A DNA stretch of 64,000 bases from Powellomyces hirtus (taxonomy: Eukaryota; Chytridiomycota; Chytridiomycetes; Spizellomycetales; Powellomycetaceae), in contig JAHLKG010000008.1 of NCBI GenBank assembly GCA_025526995.1, forward strand, positions 186,001 through 250,000, read 5' to 3'. Shown piece after piece: positions 47,999-57,066 of this stretch (its first letter is position 1; each line of letters begins with the position of its first letter). A program made the position numbers and the translations under genes. The notes under the pieces are model-generated. The model was not told where the DNA came from. It saw nothing but the letters and a program-made list of their open reading frames with translations, and searched no databases.

Positions 47999-48680
47999 TG
48001 TTTTTGGTAAAAAGTGTGGGGTGTTTTGCACTTGTGAAAAAAAGTAAGGAGGGCGGGAGACAAAGCGTCAAAGGATGGGGGGCTGGTTTGATGGGCTTGG
48101 AAACTTGGGTGGTGGTGGATTGATTTTTGTTGCTTTGTATTGTGCGGAATACCAAGTGCGTCCCTCTATTTATACCTGCTGAGATTCACGACCGAGCCAA
48201 GACCGCCTGGATGGTTTGATTGATGTGTGATTCCATGTTGTTGATTTCGCTCTCCTTTCCCCTTGTATCGATGCAAGCGTGGAACCCGTGGATAGTGTGT
48301 TCTCTCACTGGGCTTTGCCGGCCGGCAGCTCACCGCGTGCGTCTGTCTCAATTATTGTCTCGTACGTGGCAAGCGCAGAGTGGCGCCGAATTCCAGTCTC
48401 CGTGACCTCCGACCAGCCGCGTTATGATACCTACGATCTCATTGCAATTGAGCGTTAGGGCGGGCTGTGGGGAAGAATCCACGGCTTGAATCGTTGTTGT
48501 CCCACAAGCGTCAGTCACGTGGCTATTTGTCCTTACAGTCACGTGCCTCATTCAGATCACATGAACATCTCACACCCCCGCGCGTGTGTCATTCATCTGC
48601 GGCACATCGGCCAACCCCCCAATCCCTCACCCTCGCGCCCAACCTCATTCTCTCGCCCAACCCCCCCGCATCCCACTACA
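47999..48680. other. Divergent promoter region of the SDR and DUF962 genes
   Basis: About 0.7 kb, no gene seen. A C-rich pyrimidine stretch precedes the plus-strand ATG at 48681. Confidence 0.5.
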
Positions 48681-49394
48681 ATGCCCACCACCACGGCCCT
48701 CGCCAACCCATCCTACACCGCCATCCCGCACCCCGCGACCGGCCACTTGCCGTCCTTTACCACATTCTATCCATTCTACCTCGGCGAGGTAAGTGAGTGA
48801 GTGAGCGAGCGAGTGAGCGAGCGTGGTGCTGGTGGTGTGGGGGGGGGGGGCAACCAACGAGAAGAACGTGTATGCGATCCTCTATCTTTGGTCTGTGCAT
48901 ATCCCGCTCACACACTCGTTTCCGCTTTCCAGCACTCGAATGCCATCTGCCGACGACTGCATCTCATCGGTGCGTACACGAACGATCTTGCCCCCCCACA
49001 CACACCGCTTCTCGCATCCTTGTCACCCATTCTCCCCCCCTCTCTCCCAACAGGAACGGCCGGAGTCACCGCAACCCTCATCACCGCCGCCGTGCTCAAA
49101 ACCCCGCGGGCCCTTATCTACGTCCCCGTGATCGGATACACGTTTGCGTGGGTCGGGCATTTTTTCTTTGGTGAGTGGGATTGCGGGCGTGGATGACGTG
49201 TGTCCCAACCGCCAATGGTGATGTTGGAATAATTTGTTTTTTTATTTTTATTTTTATTTTTATTTTTTTTTGTTTGGGGCGCGCGCGCGGCGGTAGAGAA
49301 AAACAAACCGGCGACATTCACGTACCCGCTCTGGTCCCTCATGGCCGATTTCAAAATGTTCTGGGAGGTGCTTTCCATGAAACGCGCGTTCTGA
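48681..49394 (+). CDS. DUF962/Mpo1-like small membrane protein
   Basis: Four exons (48681-48788, 48933-48969, 49054-49170, 49297-49394) join in phase to 119 residues. The block FTTFYPFYLGEHSNAICRRL followed by HLIGTAG is the family signature. Two hydrophobic segments (VTATLITAAVL and YVPVIGYTFAWVGHFFF) precede EKNKPATFTYPLWSLMADF, also conserved. Yeast Mpo1 is an ER dioxygenase that alpha-oxidises 2-hydroxy fatty acids from phytosphingosine; the conserved His residues near HSN and GHFFFEKN fit metal binding. Many family members are shorter and of unknown function, so the activity is inferred. Confidence 0.85.
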
Positions 49395-49945
49395 GCCTGC
49401 AGCAGCAGCAGCAGCAGAACAAGTGTATGTCGACGTTTTCAAACCCCCCCGCGCACGCGTCGCGCGTGGGGCAACGTAGAGACGCAAATTCACTCTCCAT
49501 ATATAGACAACGCGTCCCTTCATTGCGGCGTATTCCGTCTTGCGACGCGACCCTCCATTGTCCCGCACCCTCGCGTATTTTCCCTTTCCACAAGTCTATA
49601 GTGCTGCAGTTGTCTGGTCATGCCCTTGTCGCGATATGCCGATTTTGTCAATCAAGAGGGGTTTCGAATGTAAGATCTTTCTTGAATGATTACACGGGGG
49701 GGTATTGGCTATATGATATTATATCAGACTTTGTTCCAATGTCAGGAGGGTATGGTGGGTCAAAACTTTCGTGAGGAGAAGGGGCGGAACACGGACTCGT
49801 CCACTACGTATATACCGCTGCAAAAAAAAGCAAAAACAACCCCCGAGGCTCACTAAATGACTATATACACACCTAGACTGTGGGAGAAAAGACATTGAAC
49901 CTGTGACAGGTGGAATGAAATCATCAAGTCCATTCTCAGGGCAGT
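49395..49945. other. Convergent 3' region, no gene seen
   Basis: Between the DUF962 and PAN-domain genes. Only a (CAG)n run at about 49399-49417 stands out. Confidence 0.5.
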
Positions 49946-51505
49946 CTACTTTCTGCTCCAAAAGTTGATGCCTTGAGTGAGTACGAGGGGACCCGGAACG
50001 TTCTTTATGCAGCACTGTTTGTTGAGGGCCCAGTAGTTGACGGCCCTGCATGTCCTCACGGCGTAGCAGAGTGAATGGCAGGGTTCGGGGTTGGCGACCC
50101 CGTTAAAGCACGCGAGATCGTCGCCGTTATGGTCCGTGTTGGTGATGAGGGTAAAGTCGCGGTTGAACGCCAGCGTTTGGTTGCGGAAGACGAGATGGAC
50201 GGTTGCGCGGGCCGCGGGGTTGGGGACCATGTCTGATTTTCCATAGCAGGTGTTGTTGAGGTAGACTGCGCCTGCACATAATGGGTCGTTCTCGCACAGA
50301 GTGCCGCAAGCTTCTACAGTGGGCACGTTGGTGATCCCGGGCCCGAATGACGGCAGGTCGTTGCCGAGAAAGTCGCGGCCTTGCAGGGATAGCCATGCTG
50401 CGGGGACGGATGGGGCGGGGGTAGGCTGCGAACCAGCAGAACCTGTTGAAGTGCTGGCAGGCGTGGGTGAGGAAGATGGGGTGTCTGCCGTGTTTGAATT
50501 AGAGGATGCTGTAAAGATGAACCGCCGGTGATAGATGAGAAAGGAACAGTCAAAAAAAAACATTGCCCGCGGGGTCAGAGACAGATCAAGAACATTGGAC
50601 ACAATCGGGGTTCGAGACTTACATGAAGAGTTGCTTTTTGTTTTGATCACGACCACGGCGGCAACGATTCCGCCAATCAGTGCGACGACAAGAAGGATGA
50701 CACCCAGAATGATCTTTTTTCGCTGGGACGGTTTCCCAGGATTCGCCTGCGTTTTGGCTGGCGCGGAGACTGGTGCATAGTCCTTTCCTTGAGACATGTG
50801 GTTCAAGGAAAGGTTGAAGCCAGCGCGGGTGTAATCCTGGTAGGTCAGAGATTGAGTCGGTTTGCGCCGCGTGGATGGGTCCGTGGATGGGTCGGACGGG
50901 ATAGATAGAGGCACGGGCATTGCGACATTGATGTGGCTGTGAAAAGAGTCGGAAGGGTTGGGTGATACGGGTCTTGACTTTTGGTCCTCGTCAGGGATCA
51001 TGGTGCGGGAAGACCAAGCGGTGGGCATGGCGGGAGGGTCTGCAAAGGCATTCTCCGAGTAGGCGGGAGGGAGTGTGTTCAACCAGCCGAGGTCGGCCTC
51101 ACTGGCGGCGGCGGCACTGGCAGCGGGCAAGGAGACGAGCAAATGAAAGCCGTGGGTGGCTCTGTCGGTTGCTCTGGGGATCCACGAGCCGACCGTCTGC
51201 AGCGAGTCTTGCATGCGGGTGAGTTGGAACAAGGAGGTGGGGTCCGTGTCGGCGTGCAGCAGACGCTTGTCGTTGTCGCTCACGTCCTCGTCGAGGCGGT
51301 AGACGTGGATGGCGCCGGCGTGCGGGCTGTTTGGGTCCAAGCCGAGACGGGTGGCGACGTGGATGCGCAGTTCGGCGAGGGGCACGTTGGGCGAGTCGAT
51401 GCGGAGACTAAAGACATTGTAGGGACGGTGGTCGGGGGAGGGGTGTGGGGAGGCGACGAGACCGTACAGGAAGGTGACGGGGGAGTGGGGCCTGTCGGGG
51501 GGCAT
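49946..51505 (-). CDS. Single-pass membrane protein with Crinkler-header-like and PAN/apple-like domains
   Basis: Two exons (50623-51505 and 49946-50508; GTAAGT donor) join to 481 residues. Residues 1 to about 125 look like a compact ubiquitin-like fold: SLRIDSPNVPLAELRIHVA, then IHVYRLDEDVSDND and LTRMQDSLQTVGSWIP, closing with HGFHLLVSLP. This order of strands, a helix and the final HxLVxxP strand resembles the header domain of Crinkler (CRN) proteins. A disordered stretch follows, then one membrane segment (ILGVILLVVALIGGIVAAVV) after a KK stop. The outer part is Ser/Thr/Pro-rich, then has CGTLCENDPLCAGAVYLNNT and a second Cys set (CHSLCYAVRTCRAVNYW), like PAN/apple modules that bind sugar or protein. 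No signal peptide. The header match is by pattern only. Confidence 0.7.
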   Translation of the reverse strand: MPPDRPHSPVTFLYGLVASPHPSPDHRPYNVFSLRIDSPNVPLAELRIHVATRLGLDPNSPHAGAIHVYRLDEDVSDNDKRLLHADTDPTSLFQLTRMQDSLQTVGSWIPRATDRATHGFHLLVSLPAASAAAASEADLGWLNTLPPAYSENAFADPPAMPTAWSSRTMIPDEDQKSRPVSPNPSDSFHSHINVAMPVPLSIPSDPSTDPSTRRKPTQSLTYQDYTRAGFNLSLNHMSQGKDYAPVSAPAKTQANPGKPSQRKKIILGVILLVVALIGGIVAAVVVIKTKSNSSCKSRTPIVSNVLDLSLTPRAMFFFDCSFLIYHRRFIFTASSNSNTADTPSSSPTPASTSTGSAGSQPTPAPSVPAAWLSLQGRDFLGNDLPSFGPGITNVPTVEACGTLCENDPLCAGAVYLNNTCYGKSDMVPNPAARATVHLVFRNQTLAFNRDFTLITNTDHNGDDLACFNGVANPEPCHSLCYAVRTCRAVNYWALNKQCCIKNVPGPLVLTQGINFWSRK

Positions 51506-52172
51506 TGTTCATGGAGAGAGCAAAGGGGGGGAGTTGGGCAAAGGGAGGGAGGGAGGGAGGGAGGGATGCTTGAGGGTATTAATGGGGGGGGGAGGGCATC
51601 CTGGCTGAGCAGAAATGGGCGTCTCTGTTGTCTGTCTGTCTCTTTCTGGACTAATGAATAATGAGATCGAGAGGACTGGACTGGACTGACTGAGCAACAA
51701 ACAGATAGATATCATAAATGCGTGTGAGTCGTTTGAGTCGTTGAGTCAGTCACTTGTTCCTTCTGTCCGATACGAATAGTCGGTGAATGGTGATGATGAT
51801 GATGATGGCTGATGCATTACGGATGGATGGATGGGCTGAGCCAGAGCCAACGGCGCGACTGACCTATTCCTAGGCAAGTGAGTGAGTTAGTGAGTGATAG
51901 AAGTAGGATGACTGACTGATTGGGTGCGACGCGTCGGTCTGTCGCCCATCCCATATCCATCATCACTCACTCACTCGCTCCCCGCAACAAAAAGGATGTC
52001 GTCTGTCTGTCTGTCTCTCTCTCCGCAACAAGGCAAGGCAACCCAACCAAGGCAGCATACTAGATTCATTCACTACTTGTAGATTCATTCACTACTTGTT
52101 GTGAGACCCCTGCCGTACACATGCTATACTAATGCCTCTCTCCCTATCCAACAATCGCACAGCTACAAGCGA
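51506..52172. other. Low-complexity upstream region, no gene seen
   Basis: It holds G-rich and GGGA repeats, ATG/TGA triplet runs (about 51788-51812) and ACTGACTG-type repeats. A 19-bp tandem duplication beginning TAGATTCATTC lies at about 52062-52099. Confidence 0.5.
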
Positions 52173-52327
52173 TACCGTAGAATAAATGCTCGCTTCCCCC
52201 CCATCGACTGGTTTTGCCTGGAAATCGTGGCGCAGCCCAACCGGCGCTAAAGCCTGTTTTGGAGCCGTCGAGCTGCACCACACTTGGAACCAGCCGAGGA
52301 AGGGAAGCGAGCATTTATTCTACGGTA
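52173..52327. mobile_element. 155-bp MITE, Tc1/mariner-type, with perfect inverted ends
   Basis: A perfect 26-base inverted repeat occupies 52173-52198 and 52302-52327, starting TACCGTAGAATAAATGCTCG. Both outer ends are TA, so the structure reads as TA target duplication plus 24-bp terminal inverted repeats (CCGTAG...). The symmetry continues imperfectly inward for about 15 bases (ACTGGTTTT against its partner). The interior is too short to code. This fits a non-autonomous element moved by a Tc1/mariner transposase encoded elsewhere. Confidence 0.8.
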
Positions 52328-52399
52328 GGCAGAAAGCGGAAAAGAACGAAATACAGCAAAGTGCGTCGACAACTGCAAAAGTGGTCGCCGACCGACTCT

Positions 52400-53542
52400 C
52401 TAGTCAGCTTCCCTTACGGCCTCAGGAGCAAATTCGTGCACAGTCATGGTCGCCTGATGGTCGACCCCCTCTTGCTGAACCGAAATGTCTGTGGTTGAGA
52501 CGGAAGGAGTCATAGTGGGGCTGTGCTGTCCCGCAGCAAGCAACATGCCAGAAAGGATTCTGATCACAGCAACCTCACCGCTCTCAGTCTCGTACTGGTA
52601 GTCTTGCGAAAAAGACACCTTGCCGTCGTCATCAATGCGCAGGAAGATCCACCGATTCCAGTTGGTAGCAAAGCCCATGACTTGCGCCGAGACTTTTCCC
52701 GCCTCCTTTCTCTTTTCGTGAATAATCGCCATATATGTCAACGCTTGCAGCATCGACTGGTTGCTGATTTGTTTTCTGTCCCACGCCTTTGCCTCTGTTG
52801 GGAAGCGTCATAAGCATAGGCAACGCGGCAACGCGGGATGAAATGCATCGATGAGGGCCCCTCTTACCTCCGACCAAGCTCAGGTTCTCAATGATCTTGC
52901 TTTTGCCGGCCTCTCCATAACCAAGGATGTATTCTCCCGCCCCACTAAAGGTGAGACGCTTCTTCTGGCTGGTGTACGACAGCGCGACCTCTCCAAAGAA
53001 TGTGACCGGCTCAGGGTTGGAGCCCTCCTCGTCTGCGGGCATGTGGTGAAGAGCCTCCAATGTCGTAAGATCGATCAAAGTGCGCGTGATCGGATCACGT
53101 TCAATTGCAAAGTACTTCAGGAAGCGCTCTTTCATCTCGCCTGAGTCCAAAAGCGCAGAAATTTAGCGACAAGGCGAGGACAAGAAATATACACTCTGAG
53201 CACTTACGGTATCCCGGTGTCAGCTGGCTAATGTCTGGAACCTTCCAGTCTTCGAGAGGGTTCCATGTTGCGTGACGAGGGATGCTCAGCCCAAACACAT
53301 CCTTAATCTGCCATTCTTCTACGAGAGAGATCTGCACGTTCGTGTGCGTGGTATCCTTCTGGCGAGGGACCCTATACATGAGCTGCTTTTGGCGCTCGAT
53401 TTCATCAAGACAAAAGGAGACTTACTAGTCCGTCCAAAAAGGCTTCCATGCCGGGAATTGCCATTGCCTCTCGCAAGTTGTCATCGGTCAGGTTGTCGTA
53501 GAACCTCCTCCATTCCTCCCGCGAGCGAGTGGATGATGCCAT
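52400..53542 (-). CDS. PD-(D/E)XK nuclease-like protein
   Basis: Four exons (53426-53542, 53208-53382, 52868-53140, 52400-52794) join in phase to 319 residues. The N-terminal part (REEWRRFYDNLTDDNLREAM) is unfamiliar. The C-terminal half has the restriction-endonuclease-fold pattern: GEYILGYGEAGKS, then IENLSLVGEAKAW with the E-x-K pair, a helix containing QALTYMAIIHEKRKEAG, VMGFATNWNRWIFLRIDDDG and a closing strand. The E-x-K is split by the last intron and restored on splicing. Such domains recur in fungal Crinkler-type effectors and selfish-element nucleases. The active-site acidic residue upstream of ExK is tentative, so activity is not certain. It is co-directional with the PAN-domain gene. 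Confidence 0.7.
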
Positions 53543-53985
53543 ATTGTCTCTCTGCGCACTAAAGTATGTGCGGCTTGAAAAGCATGAGTGCGAAAGCGTA
53601 AACGAAGGGGGAGTTGGCTCTGGAGTGAGGATTCAGTGAGGAGAGTTCCCTCGCTCAGCGCCACATACATATTACGTTAGACAGACGATTGTAACGCTTA
53701 GTAATCGCGTCGCGAACGTCTCTCCTTTTTCCCAAAACCATTGAGACCCGCTCGTTCGCCGGGACGGTTCTGGACGTGGCCAGAGACAAACTGGTTCAAG
53801 CTTTAGCAACTAAAATCTCAAAGCAAGTCTCGCCCGAGGGCTGTATAATTTTCAATGTTGGCCGGTTCAGTTTTGCGTGTGCCGCGGCCGCATCTCCGCT
53901 GAGCTTTAAGAATACTTCATAAGAAGGTGATGACGGATGGCGCCAAAATCCACGGCTGCTCAGCACTAGGAGGTCATGGTAAAGA
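53543..53985. other. Upstream region of the nuclease-like gene
   Basis: About 0.4 kb with no gene seen. Confidence 0.45.
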
Positions 53986-54740
53986 TGTTTGAGCTTGACT
54001 CAACCATTGGAAAGCAAATCCCTCGTAACCGATCCCCCGTCAAAATGACTGCTGACGCGACAATGAGTTTGCAGCTCGTCCCACTTGTTCGCAAGAACCA
54101 CGAACCTGTGCGGCATGGGCCGGAAGGCGCGGATGGGTGCAGGAGGCGCCCGTCCGCGCCTCTTTTGATGCTTCACAAGCGGGCCTATCGAACAAGAGCG
54201 TGAGCCCAACCTTGAATCAAAAACTTCCATGTCTTGGCGGGCTGTTTGGAAAACGCTTCTAGCACTGCAAGCGTATGCTTTGGCAATCATCTCAACAAGC
54301 CGGAGTTGATCACGACCAATTGGAGACACCCTGTCGTTTAAAGTCTTGTTCATTTCTGCTGTGTGATTCCCCAGCACGTCTTTGAATACAAGATCTGGGA
54401 CGAAACCTCTGGCTGAAAATGAATGCAACACTGGTCCATTAACAATCCTCTGTGATCCGGCATGCGTGTCAGCAACAAGCCGGCATCGTGAACAGAGTCG
54501 CAGACTCGGCACTGTGGTATCGGGCTCGAGGATGGCCCATTGGGGGCGAAGCTCGGATGTGATCTGAGGCATTGCCGTTGAGGTCGTTCCGGGCGGGAAA
54601 GAGAAAAAACTTTGCTCTACAACCGGAAGCTTGATTTTCGTGGGGCCATTTCCGACAGCCACGTTTTGCGTCAGCAAAAAAGGTTATGACAGCGCTTTTG
54701 CCCGTCCTCAAAGCGTCCATTCGACCACTCAAAACATCAA
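53986..54740 (-). pseudogene. Broken P-loop GTPase-like gene
   Basis: A minus-strand coding stretch shows a P-loop-like RTGKSAVITF near 54700 and, at the far end, VVLANKWDELQ near 54090, which matches the NKxD guanine-specificity motif of TRAFAC GTPases. The first frame passes into the second only if one T is removed from a six-T run (about 54680), giving LLTQNVAVGNGPTKIKL. The middle contains FVPDLVFKDVLGNHTAEMN and a helix (LVEMIAKAYACSARSVFQ). The P-loop lacks the first glycine of GxxxxGKS, and no clear DxxG was seen. It may be the remnant of a dynamin-, IRG- or Roc-like protein; the gene is short and may be truncated. Confidence 0.4.
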
Positions 54741-54754
54741 ACCCCCACCAGCGA

Positions 54755-55311
54755 TGACCTCGACTTTGGACGCGCCAGCATCAGCACAATCCATCGATTC
54801 CGGACCCGCAGCCCATGTGGCCGCTCTCGCTCGCATCAGGAAACAACTCTCGAAACACCAGCGGCAATGTCTCTTTGCCTTTGGTGGAGTGATGGAAGGG
54901 GTCAGTTGGCGTTTGCTTGTTGACTTGTTGTTTGTCTCGTACACGGGGAACCCCGAGCCTGACCATATCTCCGCCTTTTGCAGATGTTCAGCGGTATCGG
55001 ACCGACGCGGCGGCAGCCGAGACAGAGCGGAGACAGTCCCAGCGCGAACGTCGGAGCAAGAGAGTGGAGGTCCGCAGGTAAGCCTGCAGACGACGATGCG
55101 GCAGTCCCTCGCACCGAAACAAAACCCCCACAACATCTGGAACGACAAAAATAACCATCCTTCAACAGAAACTGGCTGGAAAACATCGAGACGGGCACCC
55201 GCGAACGAGCGGACGCTCTGCTGGCGCAAAAACAGGGCTTCTCTCGCCTCGGCATCAGCACCTGACAGACAGAGATTCCCCGGCCGATTTTCGGTCCATG
55301 CGCGGGGGGTC
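54755..55311 (+). CDS. Hypothetical protein, charged helical
   Basis: Starts 15 bp from the divergent GTPase-like remnant (MTSTLDAPASAQSID). A helical exon contains LARIRKQLSKHQRQ. A later exon in a compatible frame is strongly charged (AAAAETERRQSQRERRSKRV) and joins, by a GTAAGC donor at about 55078, to NWLENIETGTRERADALLAQ with a stop near 55280. The first splice join is not solved in phase. The family was not recognised. A likely continuation downstream (see next entry) suggests the stop may be another break. Confidence 0.4.
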
Positions 55312-55329
55312 ACTGATTAGTTCCCTTCT

Positions 55330-55860
55330 TTGTGCGGTCGCAATAAAAGGTCAGGCTACAACCCAATAACAAACACATACGCTTCGACCGCTGAAAGCGC
55401 CCGACTGGCCGAGCGAGATCAGGCAGACATGGTAAAAAAAGAGGCCCGTGGTTTCTCAGTGAAGTGACCACGCAACGCTCAGATGATGAACTTTTCTCCA
55501 TCCGAAAACGTGGCAGCGCCGACTCTCCCACCGTGCGACCACAAACTATCTCCGTCACAACACGTTTGACCCGATCACGGGACAGGACGTGCAGCCAGCC
55601 CGCGACCACGACGTCTTCGGTCAAGTTCCCGCGGCGGCCCATCGGAGAGACCTTTCAGCGCATCGTCCCCACCGCGCCCGCGCCGTACAGACAAGGCTTC
55701 GAGCAGGCGGTCGAGGAGGCGAGAGAGCGGGGCGGCCGTCGGTGGCAGCGGCGGAGGTGGGGCCGTGGAGAGAAGGCGGAAAGCGGAGGGGGACAATGGA
55801 TCTAGCTATCAGTCTCGAGCCGAACGGCCCGAAATATGCCAGCTTTTAGCACGTCGATCC
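55330..55860 (+). pseudogene. Possible downstream part of the preceding gene
   Basis: Two exon-like pieces carry related motifs: YNPITNTY followed by AESARLAERDQADM and a GTAAAA donor; then, after a GGCAG acceptor at about 55516, TTNYLRHNTFDPITGQDV. Further on a different frame looks coding (RPIGETFQRIVPTAPAPYRQ, FEQAVEEARERGG). The repeated xNPITxxY/FDPITG motif about 45 residues apart argues for a real protein, but frames do not connect without changes. Family unknown. Confidence 0.35.
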
Positions 55861-56019
55861 TATTTGCGGTACTGGAGGAGCTCTAGATGACAGCCACCAA
55901 TACGTGCCCCCGCCCATGTAATTCTGCGCGCCGCTTAAGAAACGGGGCGATCCAATCAGGAAGAGAATCCACAACAGAGAGATGGTCGAGAAGAAGCAGC
56001 GGAGGACCCCGCTCAAGAT

Positions 56020-56541
56020 TCAGAGCTCATCCGCGACCCTGGCGCTCTGCTTGCCGTCGGCGCGGTTGGTCGGCAGCGTGCCGCAGTCCCTGTTGCCGCG
56101 AATGCAGGCGTACCAGTCCCCGCCGGCGACAGGCCACTTTCGGTGCGCAGGGTTCAAGCAGGGGGCAGTCTCGTGGCGAAGCGACGCAGTGCGGCGTGGG
56201 ACGGGCACTGGTAATGAGAGCAACCCGCTGCAATTAGAAAGAAGAAGGCAGGTGACGGCTGCGGGTCAGGGACTGGGGCAAAACGAAACGCGGAACAAGG
56301 CAGTAAAAAACTGTCTCACATGTCGAAGGGCTCTGCGATTGAAGCTGTTGCTTCTGTACTGCTGTTGCTGTTGTTGCTGCTGCTGTCCTTGGTCGTCGCC
56401 GAAAAAGTCGAAAAAGTCGAAGGCGGGGGCTGGCGGAGCGAGGAGGGATAGCAGGAGGAAAAGGAGAAAGACTGAGGCGAGCCGCCAATGAGATCGAGAG
56501 CCGGTGGCGGATGCTGTTGATACTCTTATTGAATTAGTCAT
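56020..56541 (-). CDS. Q-rich secreted-like protein
   Basis: Starting from the ATG at 56541, a signal peptide-like stretch (HWRLASVFLLFLLLSLLAPP) is followed by FDFFDFFGDDQG and a run of about nine glutamines from a CAG/CTG repeat. A GTGAGAC donor near 56318 leads over an intron to a Cys-containing C-terminus: APCLNPAHRKWPVAGGDWYA, CIRGNRDCGTLPTNRADG, ending RVADEL at 56020. The join is not in phase at the obvious sites, so the model is tentative. It could be a small secreted effector-like or wall protein. The signal-peptide region is partly duplicated just upstream (see repeat). Confidence 0.4.
56342..56392. repeat. CTG/CAG trinucleotide tract
   Basis: Imperfect CTG/TTG repeats that encode glutamine on the minus strand. 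Confidence 0.75.
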
Positions 56542-56700
56542 TTTTGTCAAACGTGGGGGGGGGGGCCGGTCTCGCTGCCAGTTTAGCAGGAGCAAAAGGA
56601 GAAAGACTGAGGCGAGCCGCCGTTGAGATCGAGAGCCGGTGGCGGATGCTGTTGATGCTCTTGTTGAAGTAGTCGTTTGTGTCAAACGGGGGTAAGATGA
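56455..56700. repeat. Tandem duplication, period about 136 bp
   Basis: Two copies begin at about 56461 and 56597 (AAGGAGAAAGACTGAGGCGA). They share GAGATCGAGAGCCGGTGGCG and the following 50 bases with few differences, ending in a G-rich run. On the minus strand both encode STASATGSRS, then RRLASVF or WRLASVF and a Leu-rich segment, so the unit is a copied signal-peptide-coding segment. Confidence 0.75.
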
Positions 56701-57066
56701 CGGTTCAGAACAGGCAGCGAGACCGGCCCCCTTTCTCCCCGGCTGCTCGAAGACGCCGGAGGTACCGAAAAGCCACGCACGCAGGCTCGTCCAGTTCCGA
56801 TTTCCCCTCACTTTGGGTCTTGCCCGCAACCACCGCCTTCCTGTTGCTCAAATGACCGTCATCAGTGTCTGCTGGACCCGGACGACGACTTTGACCTTCC
56901 TGAAGCAAACGCCGTAATGTAATGAAATGCCCTTTGCTCTTTGTTGGCTCCCTCTGTCGCTGACCAAAGTGCTTTTTTTCTTGTTTGCCTGGTTTCTAAC
57001 AGTGAAGAGGTCTATGCCAGCTAAAGAGCCGCCAGCCAGTCAGTGCCGCCTTCTGGCAGCACGCCC

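Noticed and set aside
54729..55313. Minus-strand 194-codon open frame opposite the 54755 gene
   Set aside because: Composition is that of an antisense shadow; the plus strand has helical, charged exons with splice sites.
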